A DNA stretch of 64,000 bases, taken from the NCBI GenBank assembly GCA_023426245.1, contig JAFABB010000026.1, positions 31,638 to 95,637 on the forward strand, written 5' to 3'. Shown here piece after piece: positions 42,426 through 51,603 of the stretch. A program made the position numbers and the translations under genes. The stretch is from Bacillota bacterium (GTDB lineage Bacteria; Bacillota; UBA4882; UBA8346). The notes below the pieces were generated by a model, which saw nothing but the letters and a program-made list of their open reading frames with translations, had not been told where the DNA came from and made no database searches. Position 1 is the stretch's first letter. Each line of letters opens with the position of its first letter.

Positions 42426-43334
42426 ATGGTAACTACCCAAAGCGCTTTCAAGCGAAGCTTTGATTGGTCACAACTGCTATTCAAAACTATCTGCTTGTTG
42501 CCGGCTTTTTTAATTATGGGGATTTTTATGTTTTATCCGATTATAGAAACATTCAGAATTTCCATGATGCGCGCCACTGGGCTCGGGGCGGAAACTTTTA
42601 TAGGATTCCAAAATTATATCAAGCTTGTTACAAACGAGGACTTTCTAGCCGGGTTACTTCATGTATTTCAGTGGGCTTTTTGGAGTGTGGTGATTCAAAT
42701 TCCCCTGGCTTTTTTTATAGCGTTCGCTTGTACTAATTTTAGAACAAGAATGGTAAAGGGCGTACGCAGCATTTATTATTTGAGTAATGTTTTGCCATCA
42801 GCAATTACGGCAATGCTTGGGATTTTTGTCTTTCAGCCGAATTCCGGCGTGATTGTCACTTTTGCAAAAACTTTAGGTTGGAAATGGTTGGAGAGTATTG
42901 ATTTTTTGGGGAATCCGTCTATAGCCTTCTGGTCGTTGTTTTCCTTAGCTACCTGGGCTTATATTGGGTTTGGAATTATTTACATGATGGCCAATATTGA
43001 GCAAATCCCGGGAGAACTCCGTGAAGCTGCGGTGATAGATGGCGCCAACAAGTGGCAATATGCAAGATATATTGTAATTCCTCAAATATCGTTTGCCCTT
43101 AGGATTCAGGCAATTTTATGTATTGTCGGTAGCTTGAAATTGTTCGATCTTCCTTGGATGGTCACTTCCGGTGGACCCGCAAATGCTACCGTTACATTGG
43201 GGATATTATTATACCAGGAAGGTTTTTTAAATTGGCAATATGGTAAAGGCGCGGCGATTGGGGTCATTATATTTTTACTTTCTTTGGTTTTTACTATTAT
43301 TCAATTTGCATTGCAACGTGAGAACCAAAATTAA
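42426..43334 (+). CDS. Sugar ABC transporter permease, MalF/UgpA type
   Basis: A 302-residue permease with six predicted helices. The EAA loop is REAAVIDGANKWQYARYIVIP (family pattern EAA---G---------I-P, about 204-224). I start at ATG 42426; an in-frame TTG at 42411 lies within the GGGGTGGG stretch that would serve as ribosome binding site. It pairs with the MalG-like permease encoded 78 bases downstream. No ATPase gene is present. Confidence 0.92.
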   Translation: MVTTQSAFKRSFDWSQLLFKTICLLPAFLIMGIFMFYPIIETFRISMMRATGLGAETFIGFQNYIKLVTNEDFLAGLLHVFQWAFWSVVIQIPLAFFIAFACTNFRTRMVKGVRSIYYLSNVLPSAITAMLGIFVFQPNSGVIVTFAKTLGWKWLESIDFLGNPSIAFWSLFSLATWAYIGFGIIYMMANIEQIPGELREAAVIDGANKWQYARYIVIPQISFALRIQAILCIVGSLKLFDLPWMVTSGGPANATVTLGILLYQEGFLNWQYGKGAAIGVIIFLLSLVFTIIQFALQRENQN

Positions 43335-43412
43335 GTTCTGGATCAAATCCTTTGGATAAAGTTGAACTGGTTTGAACAGATACCGCGCACCGTATTTTGA
43401 GGAGGGAAAAAA

Positions 43413-44288
43413 ATGAACAAAATATTGACGCCACAGCATTTTGATAGAAAACAAAAGAGCGGATATCAGGTTTCATCTATTATCATTCATTTCATATTGA
43501 TAATTTTGGCTTTAGTTGTGATTGTGCCCTTGGTCCTACCATTTATGTTCGCATTTAAAACAAGCCTGGAATATGCTTATCATCCATGGAGTATTCCAAA
43601 AGAGTTACACTGGGAAAATTTCGTCAATGCCTGGAATGGTGTTAAAATCGGCTCCGGCATGTTGAATACTTTTATCGTTTGCTTGGGGACAATTCTTTTC
43701 ACGATTCCGCCGGCGGCGATGGCAGGTTATATTTTTTCTCGCTACCGGACAAAACTGACCAGTGTTCTGTTTTATTTTATCATGGCTGGCTTTTTTGTAC
43801 CCTGCCAGATGGTCTTAATCCCGCTATATAAATTGGATATTCGTTTGGGATTGATCAATACGCTGTCCGGTTTGTTTTTGGCAATCGCCGCGTTTAACAT
43901 TCCATTTTGGACCATGATTTACCGCTCGTTTTATAATACACTCCCCGGTGAGCTCATGGAAGCAGCTAAAATTGACGGTGCAGGGCATTGGACAACATTT
44001 ATAAAAATCATGTTTCCCTTAACTAAATCGGCAACTGTATTGGCGATCTTGCTAACTTTTATGGGAGCTTGGAGTGATTATCTACTTTCCTTAATTTTAA
44101 TAAATTCACAAGATCTTTTTACCCTGCAATTGCGGGTCAGCAAGTTTATCGGTAATTTGGGAGCCAACTATTTCCCGCAATATGCCGCCGGAGTGATAAT
44201 ATCAGCCGCTCCTACAATTATTTTGTATAGTATTTTCCATAAAAAGATTATTGAAGGAACGACTTTAGCAGGAGCTTTAAAAGGATGA
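43413..44288 (+). CDS. Sugar ABC transporter permease, MalG/AraQ type
   Basis: A 291-residue permease with six predicted helices and the EAA loop MEAAKIDGAGHWTTFIKIMFP (about 192-212). GAGGAGGG lies before the ATG. It ends in GALKG as usual for this subfamily. The ATPase is expected to be a shared one encoded elsewhere. Confidence 0.93.
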   Translation: MNKILTPQHFDRKQKSGYQVSSIIIHFILIILALVVIVPLVLPFMFAFKTSLEYAYHPWSIPKELHWENFVNAWNGVKIGSGMLNTFIVCLGTILFTIPPAAMAGYIFSRYRTKLTSVLFYFIMAGFFVPCQMVLIPLYKLDIRLGLINTLSGLFLAIAAFNIPFWTMIYRSFYNTLPGELMEAAKIDGAGHWTTFIKIMFPLTKSATVLAILLTFMGAWSDYLLSLILINSQDLFTLQLRVSKFIGNLGANYFPQYAAGVIISAAPTIILYSIFHKKIIEGTTLAGALKG

Positions 44289-44347
44289 AAACTCATATCA
44301 TGAAGATTTCATTTTCCATCCAGGTAACTGGAAAAAGGATTGAATGA

Positions 44348-45928
44348 ATGAATCGACAAGGTTCTCCGACACAACAGAAATTTTCAAATCCCATCCTGCC
44401 CGGCTTTTACCCGGACCCATCCATTTGCAGAGTGGGTGAAGACTATTATCTGGTGACTTCGACCTTTTGTTATTTTCCAGGAGTACCGGTTTTTCACAGC
44501 CGGGATTTGGTTCATTGGGAGCAGATCGGGTTTTCCTTAAACCGGCCATCGCAACTGGATCTGGATGGAGTTGGCCATTCGGAGGGAATTTATGCGCCTA
44601 CCATCCGTTATCATCAGGGAACTTTTTATTTGATTACCACCAATATCACCAAGGGTGGTAATTTTCTTATCACTGCCGATCATCCGGCCGGGCCATGGTC
44701 CGATCCTTACTGGTTGCCCGATGCGCCGGGAATCGATCCGTCACTTTTCTTTCAAGAAGATGGGAAAGCTTATTATATAGGGACGAGACCGATTCCCGAG
44801 GGCCCAAAGTATTTCGGCAACTGGGAAATTTGGTTGCAGGAACTGGATTTGAAAAAGATGAAATTGATCGGCGGTGTTCACCCTTTATGGCGCGGCGCGA
44901 TGCGGGATGTAGTATGGCCGGAAGGTCCTCATTTATATTGCAAGGACGGCTGGTATTATTTAATGATTTCCGAGGGTGGAACGGATTATCATCACTCCAT
45001 TACGGTCTCCCGTAGCCGTCAAATTACCGGGCCCTATGAAGGCAATCCCGGGAACCCGGTTTTAACCCATCGGCAGTTGGGAAGGGACTATCCAATCCAA
45101 AATGTGGGCCATGGGGATCTGGTTCAAACTCAGAATGGTGAGTGGTGGATGGTTGCATTAGGATCCAGGCCTTATGGAGGATATTACCGTAATTTAGGCC
45201 GGGAGACTTTTTTGATACCGGTGGTTTGGGAAGACAACTGGCCGGTGATAAGCCCGGGAAATGGGCGGGTCGAATTTACTTATCCTTTACCGGATCTTCC
45301 TTTTCAGAATGTAGAACCCAAGGAAATCCGGGATGATTTTACTAGTGAATCGCTGGGATTATTCTGGCAGGCATTGCGCACTCCCCGGAATCCCTTTTGG
45401 AGTCTGAAAGAAAGGCCGGGTCATTTACGGCTTTTCACGAAGCCGGAAAAGCTTACGGAACTGGCGAACCCGAGCTTTATCGGCCGGCGTCAACAACATA
45501 TTCATTTTGAAGCTGCCACGGTGATGGAAGTTCAATTCCATCCGGAGGAGACGGCAGGCTTGGCAGTGATTCAAAGTAATGAGTTCCATTTCCGTTTTGA
45601 ACTGGCGACCCCTTTCAAAATGGGGAAACAAAATCGAATCCGCCTGGTAAAATGTGAAAAAGGTGTGGAGACGGTTTTAGCGGAAGATGTTTATCCCCCT
45701 GCCCGGATTTATTTAAAAGTAAAAGCTGTCGGGCAAGAATATAGTTTTTATTATGGCAACGATGGAGAGAGCTATCGGGCGTTGATCGAAAATATAGACG
45801 GAAGAATCCTCAGTACCGATGTTGCCGGAGGATTTGTGGGGACCTTGATTGGATTATTTGCCTCCAGCAATGGCAATCCCCCTTCCGGTTTTGCCGATTT
45901 CGACTGGTTTGAATATGAAGGACATTAA
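44348..45928 (+). CDS. GH43 beta-xylosidase/alpha-arabinofuranosidase
   Basis: A 526-residue cytoplasmic GH43 enzyme. The five-bladed propeller (about 10-310) shows FYPDPS with catalytic base D23, GIDPSLF with D130 and WPEGPHLY with acid E192. The C-terminal part (about 325-520) is a beta-sandwich of the type common in xylosidase GH43 members (NPFWSLKERPGHLRL near its start). It should release xylose or arabinose from imported oligosaccharides. AAAGGA lies about eight bases before the ATG. Confidence 0.92.
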   Translation: MNRQGSPTQQKFSNPILPGFYPDPSICRVGEDYYLVTSTFCYFPGVPVFHSRDLVHWEQIGFSLNRPSQLDLDGVGHSEGIYAPTIRYHQGTFYLITTNITKGGNFLITADHPAGPWSDPYWLPDAPGIDPSLFFQEDGKAYYIGTRPIPEGPKYFGNWEIWLQELDLKKMKLIGGVHPLWRGAMRDVVWPEGPHLYCKDGWYYLMISEGGTDYHHSITVSRSRQITGPYEGNPGNPVLTHRQLGRDYPIQNVGHGDLVQTQNGEWWMVALGSRPYGGYYRNLGRETFLIPVVWEDNWPVISPGNGRVEFTYPLPDLPFQNVEPKEIRDDFTSESLGLFWQALRTPRNPFWSLKERPGHLRLFTKPEKLTELANPSFIGRRQQHIHFEAATVMEVQFHPEETAGLAVIQSNEFHFRFELATPFKMGKQNRIRLVKCEKGVETVLAEDVYPPARIYLKVKAVGQEYSFYYGNDGESYRALIENIDGRILSTDVAGGFVGTLIGLFASSNGNPPSGFADFDWFEYEGH

Positions 45929-46185
45929 AGCTCCAGCGAAGTTCATTTCTGAGAGTATTGTGGTGTTGGATTTGATCCGGCACTTTTTTTATATTTTCTT
46001 TTCATTGATCATTAGAATAGTCTGTTGAATATTTCATTCCCAGGTTGGATTCAATCGGGTAAAAAATTTGAAGAAAAAACACAAAAAAATGAATGCACAA
46101 GAGTCATTTTATCAATATAATTAAATTTATACGGAATCAAACGATAAATGAAAAATCGCTAAAATCTTTTCCAAGGGAGAATCCA

Positions 46186-47538
46186 ATGACCCAATTCATT
46201 TTTCCAAAAGAATTTATCTGGGGGGCAGCCACCGCCGCTTATCAAATTGAAGGAGCGGTAAAAGAAGATGGCCGCGGCGAGAGCATCTGGGACCGATTCA
46301 GTCATACGCCCGGGAAAGTTTACCGGGGAGATACGGGCGATATTGCTTGCGACCATTATCATCGCTACCGGGAAGATATTTTGCTGATGAAGGAATTAGG
46401 ATTAAAATCCTACCGGTTTTCCATTGCCTGGCCTCGAATTTTTCCGGTTGGTAAAGGTCCTATAAACTCCAAAGGAGTAGATTTTTATAATCGGTTAATT
46501 GATGAATTGCTGGAGGCGGGGATAGAGCCCGCGGCCACTTTATATCATTGGGATTTGCCCCAGGCTTTGCAGGAACAGGGGGGATGGGGAAACCGCTCTA
46601 CCGTTGGAGCATTTGAGGAGTACGCCAAGGTGATATTCGACAGGTTTGGAGATCGGGTCGAACGTTGGATTACCTTCAACGAACCGCAAGTGTCCGCCTT
46701 TTGCGGATATGCGGAGGGACATCATGCTCCCGGATTGCGGGATATGGCTTTGGGAATACAGGTGGCCCATCATTTACTGGTAGCTCATGCCAGAACCGTA
46801 GAAATTTACAGGCAATTGAACTTAAAAGGGGAAATCGGGATTACCCTTAATCTAAGTCCAACTTATCCGGCGTCCGATTCGGCGGAGGACCAAAAAGCCA
46901 CCATTTTGGCGGATGGTGAAAAAAACCGCTGGTTTTTGGATCCGGTATTGAAAGGTGTTTATCCTGAAGACATAGGGGAAATATACCACCGAAAATATAA
47001 CGCGCCGACTATTGAAAATGGCGATATGGAATTGCTTAAAAGGGCTGTGGTTGACTTTTTAGGAATCAATTATTACTCAAGAGCAGTGATTGGCCATACG
47101 GCTCCCGGTTCTTCAAGTTTATTTCAGAACATTAACCCTAAAGATTCAGCCTATACCGATATGGAGTGGGAAATTTATCCGGCGGGAATTTATGACCTCT
47201 TGATCCGTATCCAAAAAGATTACCACAATCCCCGTATTTTCATTACTGAAAACGGCGCGGCTTTTCAAGATGAGCAAATCGAGAAAGGGATCGTTGCCGA
47301 TGAAGACCGCTTGGATTATTTAAAACAGCATTTGATGGCCCTTCACCGGGCGATGGAGGGGGGAGTACGGTTGGATGGCTATTACCTGTGGTCATTGATG
47401 GATAATTTTGAATGGGGTTATGGCTATAGCAAGAAATTTGGGATTGTCAAAATCGATTACTCTACCCAAGACCGCAGTATCAAAAAAAGCGGATACTGGT
47501 ACCGGGATGTAACTAAAAATAACGGGTTCACAGAGTAA
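46186..47538 (+). CDS. GH1 beta-glucosidase
   Basis: A 450-residue family 1 enzyme of normal length. FPKEFIWGAATAAYQIEG is the standard N-terminus; acid/base E166 lies in TFNEP and nucleophile E355 in FITENGA; YHWDLPQAL and the C-terminal MDNFEWGYGYSKKFG are conserved. The ATG at 46186 has AAGGGAG at correct distance, whereas the frame open from 46093 adds unrelated residues. It hydrolyses beta-glucosides or short cello-oligosaccharides in the cytoplasm and completes the glycoside locus. Confidence 0.95.
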   Translation: MTQFIFPKEFIWGAATAAYQIEGAVKEDGRGESIWDRFSHTPGKVYRGDTGDIACDHYHRYREDILLMKELGLKSYRFSIAWPRIFPVGKGPINSKGVDFYNRLIDELLEAGIEPAATLYHWDLPQALQEQGGWGNRSTVGAFEEYAKVIFDRFGDRVERWITFNEPQVSAFCGYAEGHHAPGLRDMALGIQVAHHLLVAHARTVEIYRQLNLKGEIGITLNLSPTYPASDSAEDQKATILADGEKNRWFLDPVLKGVYPEDIGEIYHRKYNAPTIENGDMELLKRAVVDFLGINYYSRAVIGHTAPGSSSLFQNINPKDSAYTDMEWEIYPAGIYDLLIRIQKDYHNPRIFITENGAAFQDEQIEKGIVADEDRLDYLKQHLMALHRAMEGGVRLDGYYLWSLMDNFEWGYGYSKKFGIVKIDYSTQDRSIKKSGYWYRDVTKNNGFTE

Positions 47539-47619
47539 ATACTATGATCTTTTCAAAAAAAAGATTATAATTCAAAGTAAAAGTAAGGGAAGTTAGGAAG
47601 ATAGAAAGGTGTATCCCGA

Positions 47620-48585
47620 ATGAAAAAGCGAACGTTACTGATTATGCCGGTTTTGTTGTTGGTACTTTGTTTGTGGGGGGGCGGCGCCTGGAGCGAGAAT
47701 CCTTCGCCGGTGAGAGTAACAGCGCTGGCCGGAAATATCGGCCTGTCGATGGCGCGGATGATGGATCAACCCTCAAGCCTGAAGGTACCAACCAGTTTCG
47801 AAGTTTTAAAAAGTCCGGATCTGGCGGTGGGCAAATTGATAGCCGGAGAGACTGATATCGCAGGGCTTCCCATCAGTACTGCCGCTATGATTTATAACAA
47901 GGGAGTCAAGATCGAAGTAGCGGCCATTATCGGCTGGGGGTTGATGTACATCGTCAGCAGCGATAAGACTATCCGTCACTGGAAAGATCTGAAGGGCAAA
48001 GAAATTTACGTTTCGGCCAAAGGGGCTATTTCCGATATTTTACTGCGTTATCTAATCAACAAGAATGGCCTTGATCCGGAGAAGGATGTTCGGATTCAAT
48101 ATATCTCCAGTTCGGTCGAGATGGCGCAACTGGTGGCGGCCGGCAAAATAACTTTGGCAGCCATGCCGGAGCCCTGGGTTACCGAAGTATTGGAAAAAAA
48201 CAACCATCTGCAAGTAATACTGGACTTTCAGAAAGAATGGCAACGGGTGGAAAAACAGAGTACCACTTACCCCCAAACCTGTATTGTGGTGCGGCAACAA
48301 TTTGTCAAAGAACACCCGGAAGCGCTCCGGAGCTTTCTGAAGGGATTGGCTGCTTCCATTGCCTGGACCAATAGGAATCCCAAAGAAGCCGGGATATTGG
48401 CGGAAAAATATGTTCAAATTTCAGCGCTATCCGTTGAAAAAGGTTTGAAGCGTACCCATCTAAAATATGACGAAGCTTTCAAATACCGGAAGGTTATTGA
48501 AAGTTTTCTGGATCGTTTAGTCGGTTTTGCACCGGATTCCGTGGGAGGAAAAGTGCCGGATGAGACTTTCTTCTATCAACCGTAA
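47620..48585 (+). CDS. SsuA/NMT1-type ABC transporter substrate-binding protein
   Basis: A 321-residue protein with a signal peptide (residues 1-25, MKKRTLLIMPVLLLVL). The mature part follows the nitrate/sulfonate/thiamine-precursor binding family: GKLIAGETDIAGLPISTAA, HWKDLKGKEIYVSAKGA (both partial family blocks) and MPEPWVTEVL. Substrate cannot be told from sequence; no riboswitch or biosynthetic neighbour points to thiamine or sulfur. It is first of a tightly overlapping three-gene importer. Confidence 0.88.
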   Translation: MKKRTLLIMPVLLLVLCLWGGGAWSENPSPVRVTALAGNIGLSMARMMDQPSSLKVPTSFEVLKSPDLAVGKLIAGETDIAGLPISTAAMIYNKGVKIEVAAIIGWGLMYIVSSDKTIRHWKDLKGKEIYVSAKGAISDILLRYLINKNGLDPEKDVRIQYISSSVEMAQLVAAGKITLAAMPEPWVTEVLEKNNHLQVILDFQKEWQRVEKQSTTYPQTCIVVRQQFVKEHPEALRSFLKGLAASIAWTNRNPKEAGILAEKYVQISALSVEKGLKRTHLKYDEAFKYRKVIESFLDRLVGFAPDSVGGKVPDETFFYQP

Positions 48586-49348
48586 TTGGTTTGGCGGCCT
48601 ATCCATTGTAGTAATGATAATGGGATGGCAGCTGGCGGCCGCTGTCATCCGTTTACCGCTTATTTTGCCAACACCACTGCAAGCAATAAGGCAGGCTGCC
48701 GGATTGGTAGCCACTTTTGATTTTTGGCATCATCTTGGAGCGACCTTGGGCCGGGGATTTGTAGGGTTTGGAGTTGCTTTATTGTTGGGTCTGATGATTG
48801 GGATAGCCGCAGGAGAACACCAGGCGATCCACGCTTTTTTCCGGCCGATCATTATTTTGCTCCGCAGCACGCCGGTGATCTCAGTGATTATTCTGGCGCT
48901 CATCTGGTTTAAACGGGATAATGTAGCGATTTTTGTCGCGTTTTTAATGGCCTTCCCGATTGTGGTGCAAAATATCATTGAGGGTATCCGTTCCGTTGAC
49001 GGGCAGCTGGTCGAAATGGTTCGAACCTATCAGGTCCATTATAAGCACCAGCTGACTAAGCTTTATTTGCCCACATTAATTCCTTTTTTGACTGCCGGAA
49101 TCAGTTCCGGTTTGGGTATTACCTGGAAAGTGTTAATCGCGGCGGAAGTCTTGGCCTATCCGGCTTGGGGAATCGGGACTCAAATGGATACCGCCAGGGT
49201 TTATTTGCAAACCGACAAGGTTTTTGCCTGGACTTTAATGGTTATCGCATTGGGATTGTTTTTTGATTATTTGCTGGATTATCTGTTAAAATTACCTTTT
49301 AAAGCCTGGAAAGAGACTTCCATGAAAGATGCCGCAGCCAATGATTAA
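48560..49348 (+). CDS. SsuC/TauC-like ABC transporter permease
   Basis: A 262-residue permease with about six helices and the EAA-like loop near residues 165-185 (VRTYQVHYKHQLTKLYLP). The ATG at 48560 lies inside the end of the binding-protein gene (26-base overlap) and has GGGAGGAAAA upstream, showing translational coupling. A longer frame from 48527 is less likely. Partner of the ATPase that follows. Confidence 0.9.
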   Translation: MRLSSINRNWFGGLSIVVMIMGWQLAAAVIRLPLILPTPLQAIRQAAGLVATFDFWHHLGATLGRGFVGFGVALLLGLMIGIAAGEHQAIHAFFRPIIILLRSTPVISVIILALIWFKRDNVAIFVAFLMAFPIVVQNIIEGIRSVDGQLVEMVRTYQVHYKHQLTKLYLPTLIPFLTAGISSGLGITWKVLIAAEVLAYPAWGIGTQMDTARVYLQTDKVFAWTLMVIALGLFFDYLLDYLLKLPFKAWKETSMKDAAAND

Positions 49349-50039
49349 AGTTGAGAACATTTTTAAAAGTTATGGCTTCCGTGAGGTGTTCGCCGATTTT
49401 AGTCTGGAATTTCCCGAGGGAAAGATTACAGCCATTTTAGGGCCTTCCGGTTGCGGGAAAACAACTTTGCTCAATATTTTAGCGGGCCTTGTCAAAGCGG
49501 ATCGAGGTAACGTACATACCGCCGAACGGGTAAGTTACTTGTTTCAGGAACCCCGGCTTCTTCCCTGGCTGACTATCCGTGAAAATACTGATTTGGTGCT
49601 GTATGACAAAATGCCCCAACAGGATAGGGCGGAAAAGGTAAAGGCCAGTCTGTCCGCGACGGGACTTGAGGATTATGCCGAGTGTTATCCGGCCCAATTA
49701 AGCGGAGGACTGAAGCAAAGGGCGGCAATGGCTCGGGCTTTTGCGTTTGAGGCGCCCCTTCTGTTAATGGATGAGCCTTTTAAATCGTTGGATTTGAAAA
49801 CCAGGGCGGATTTGTTTGAGAGTTTTCTTACGCTGTGGCTCAAGAATCCCCGGACTGTGGTAACAGTCACTCATGACCCTAAAGAAGCCGTGACCCTTGG
49901 CGATTTGATTGTTGTTCTCGGCGGTAAACCCGTATCCGCCGGTGTAAAAAGAGAAATTGGGGTTTTCCAAACCCGGCGGGGGAATAATGCCGAACTGATA
50001 ACTTTGGAGCAAGCCCTTTACCAACAGTTATTATCATAG
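49329..50039 (+). CDS. SsuB/TauB-like ABC transporter ATPase
   Basis: A 236-residue ABC ATPase: Walker A LGPSGCGKTTL, Q-loop YLFQEPRLLPW, signature LSGGLKQR, Walker B LLLMDEPFKSLD and the switch His in TVTHDPKEA. It overlaps the permease gene by 20 bases. A second in-frame ATG at 49341 is an alternative start. Energises the importer formed with the two preceding proteins. Confidence 0.92.
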   Translation: MPQPMIKVENIFKSYGFREVFADFSLEFPEGKITAILGPSGCGKTTLLNILAGLVKADRGNVHTAERVSYLFQEPRLLPWLTIRENTDLVLYDKMPQQDRAEKVKASLSATGLEDYAECYPAQLSGGLKQRAAMARAFAFEAPLLLMDEPFKSLDLKTRADLFESFLTLWLKNPRTVVTVTHDPKEAVTLGDLIVVLGGKPVSAGVKREIGVFQTRRGNNAELITLEQALYQQLLS

Positions 50040-50183
50040 AATCTTAAAAATTAATTATTTGCAGATGAGCGTCAGATGATCAATCCAAAAAATTTTTTCC
50101 ATTTGGGAGAAAAAATTGGGATATTTACCGATATTATAGTAGTTGATTTGAATACGGAAATAATTTATTGGGAGGTTATTTTC

Positions 50184-50669
50184 ATGAAGCGAGCGTGGAT
50201 TCTTCTCACAGTCATTTTTTTAATGGGTATCATCGTCCTGCCGGCTCAGGCCGTGGCTAGTATTACAGTGAATCCTTTTGCAATATTGAATGATTATTAT
50301 ATTGTTGATTATGAACATACAATCAATGGTGACGGCAGTATCAATCTTGGTTCGGGGACCTATAATTCAGCCACGGACGGCACCATCGGACGTACCTTGA
50401 GTCTCGGCTTTAAACAATATTTTGAAAGTGATGCCCAGGGGGGACGATATTTGGGGCTGAGCGGGACCTATTACGACGTGGAGCAAGGACATGATATTTG
50501 GGGGGTCGATGCAGGTCACGCGGTTGCGATCACGCTGGACTACGGGTACCGTTACATTGCAGACAGCGGCTTTACGCTTGAATTCGGTCTTAGCGGCGGG
50601 ATGTATAAACAAGATGATGAAACCCATCTGATCTTAACTGCCCGGGCTCAGGCCGGGTTTGGATGGTAG
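50184..50669 (+). CDS. Small exported beta-barrel-like protein, unknown function
   Basis: A 161-residue protein with a signal peptide (MKRAWILLTVIFLMG, cleavage near AQAVAS, residue about 27). The mature part has alternating hydrophobic/polar strands (RTLSLGFKQYF, YLGLSGTYYDV, AITLDYGYRYI, FTLEFGLSGGMY) and ends in GFGW with a terminal aromatic residue, as in outer-membrane barrels. The ATG at 50184 has GGGAGG upstream; a longer frame from 50076 lacks one. Function unknown. Confidence 0.7.
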   Translation: MKRAWILLTVIFLMGIIVLPAQAVASITVNPFAILNDYYIVDYEHTINGDGSINLGSGTYNSATDGTIGRTLSLGFKQYFESDAQGGRYLGLSGTYYDVEQGHDIWGVDAGHAVAITLDYGYRYIADSGFTLEFGLSGGMYKQDDETHLILTARAQAGFGW

Positions 50670-50729
50670 ATTGGATTTGGGGTTTTTGATTGGGAGATAG
50701 AGTAAGACAATCCATAGAAATACCAACTA

Positions 50730-50762
50730 AAACGGGAACTGAAAAAATCAGGCCCGTTTTTA
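50730..50762 (+). terminator. Terminator after the barrel-like gene
   Basis: AACGGG/CCCGTT with inner CTGA/TCAG pairs and a TTTTTATTTAT tail, about 60 bases after the stop codon. Confidence 0.75.
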
Positions 50763-50765
50763 TTT

Positions 50766-50862
50766 ATATTTTTTGCACCCCCATATCCCCACATATGGCC
50801 CCAGCGTAAAATCTCCATGGGGGTTATGATAGGATATGTTGGCATATGGGGTGATTTTTTAT
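50766..50862. repeat. Dispersed palindromic repeat, copy B
   Basis: About 97 bases aligning with 2447-2548. The arms CCCCATATCCCCACATA and TATGTTGGCATATGGGG are complementary at 15 of 17 positions and enclose TAAAATCTCCATGGGGGT. It begins immediately after a terminator and ends about 50 bases before the TetR-controlled promoter. Confidence 0.65.
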
Positions 50863-50915
50863 AAGGAAACAAATTTTATTTCAAAGCCCTTGAGATTTTT
50901 ACCGAGGAATGGTAA

Positions 50916-50941
50916 TATAATAAGTGAGTGAGCACTCACTT
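50916..50941 (+). promoter_or_regulatory. TetR-controlled promoter and operator of the efflux operon
   Basis: A TATAAT (50916-50921) is followed at once by the perfect 20-base palindrome AAGTGAGTG-AG-CACTCACTT (50922-50941). This is the size and position of a TetR/AcrR operator, and the next gene encodes such a regulator, so the operon is most likely autorepressed. The -35 element is unclear. Confidence 0.8.
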
Positions 50942-50989
50942 GCAATAATTCTCCCTTGCAAAAAGTTTCGGCTAGAGAAGGTGAAATGA

Positions 50990-51592
50990 TTGGGTAAAGT
51001 TGAGGATTCCATTGATAAAATCATCCAGGCGACTATCCGGGTTGCATTTCAAAACGGTTTTGCCAATACTCGGACCGCGGATATCGCCAAAGAGGCGGGA
51101 GTTTCGGAAGGATTGATTTTCAAATATTTCCCGACCAAGAATCATCTATTCACCGTGATTATCAAAGGAGTTTTCCAGCGACTGAAAGCCGGGGCCGATG
51201 AAATTATCACCCGACCGGACCAAACGGCAGCCTCCAGATTAAATGCTTTAATCGATTTTCATTTCGACTTCTTCAGTAAGCAATACAATATTGTTTTTTT
51301 GATATTAGGCCACTCCGACCGGAAGATGGTCAACCTGGAACCCGTAATCCAATATGCCTTGCTTCCCTATACGCAACTGGTTTCCGGGCTTCTACAGGAA
51401 GGCATTGAAAACGGGGAATTCAGGGTGATGAATACCGAAACGGCCGCCATGTCCATTATCGGTACGATGCAATTTAATATGATAGCCAAATTGCTTCTTA
51501 AAATTCCCGGTGAAGAAATGGGAGCGACTAAAAGAGAAGTCAAGGAATATATTTTATCAGGTATCAAGGCAGAGACAGATCATCAACAATAG
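50990..51592 (+). CDS. TetR/AcrR-family transcriptional regulator
   Basis: A 200-residue repressor. The N-terminal HTH (about 8-55: NGFANTRTADIAKEAGVSEG, then FKYFPTKNHLF) is classic; the rest is the helical ligand-binding and dimer domain. The TTG start at 50990 has AAGGTGA upstream. It heads the operon encoding an adaptor lipoprotein, two ATPases and two permeases, and the 20-base palindrome before it is its probable binding site. The inducer is probably an exported toxic compound. Confidence 0.92.
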   Translation: MGKVEDSIDKIIQATIRVAFQNGFANTRTADIAKEAGVSEGLIFKYFPTKNHLFTVIIKGVFQRLKAGADEIITRPDQTAASRLNALIDFHFDFFSKQYNIVFLILGHSDRKMVNLEPVIQYALLPYTQLVSGLLQEGIENGEFRVMNTETAAMSIIGTMQFNMIAKLLLKIPGEEMGATKREVKEYILSGIKAETDHQQ

Positions 51593-51603
51593 GGGTGGTT
51601 TTG

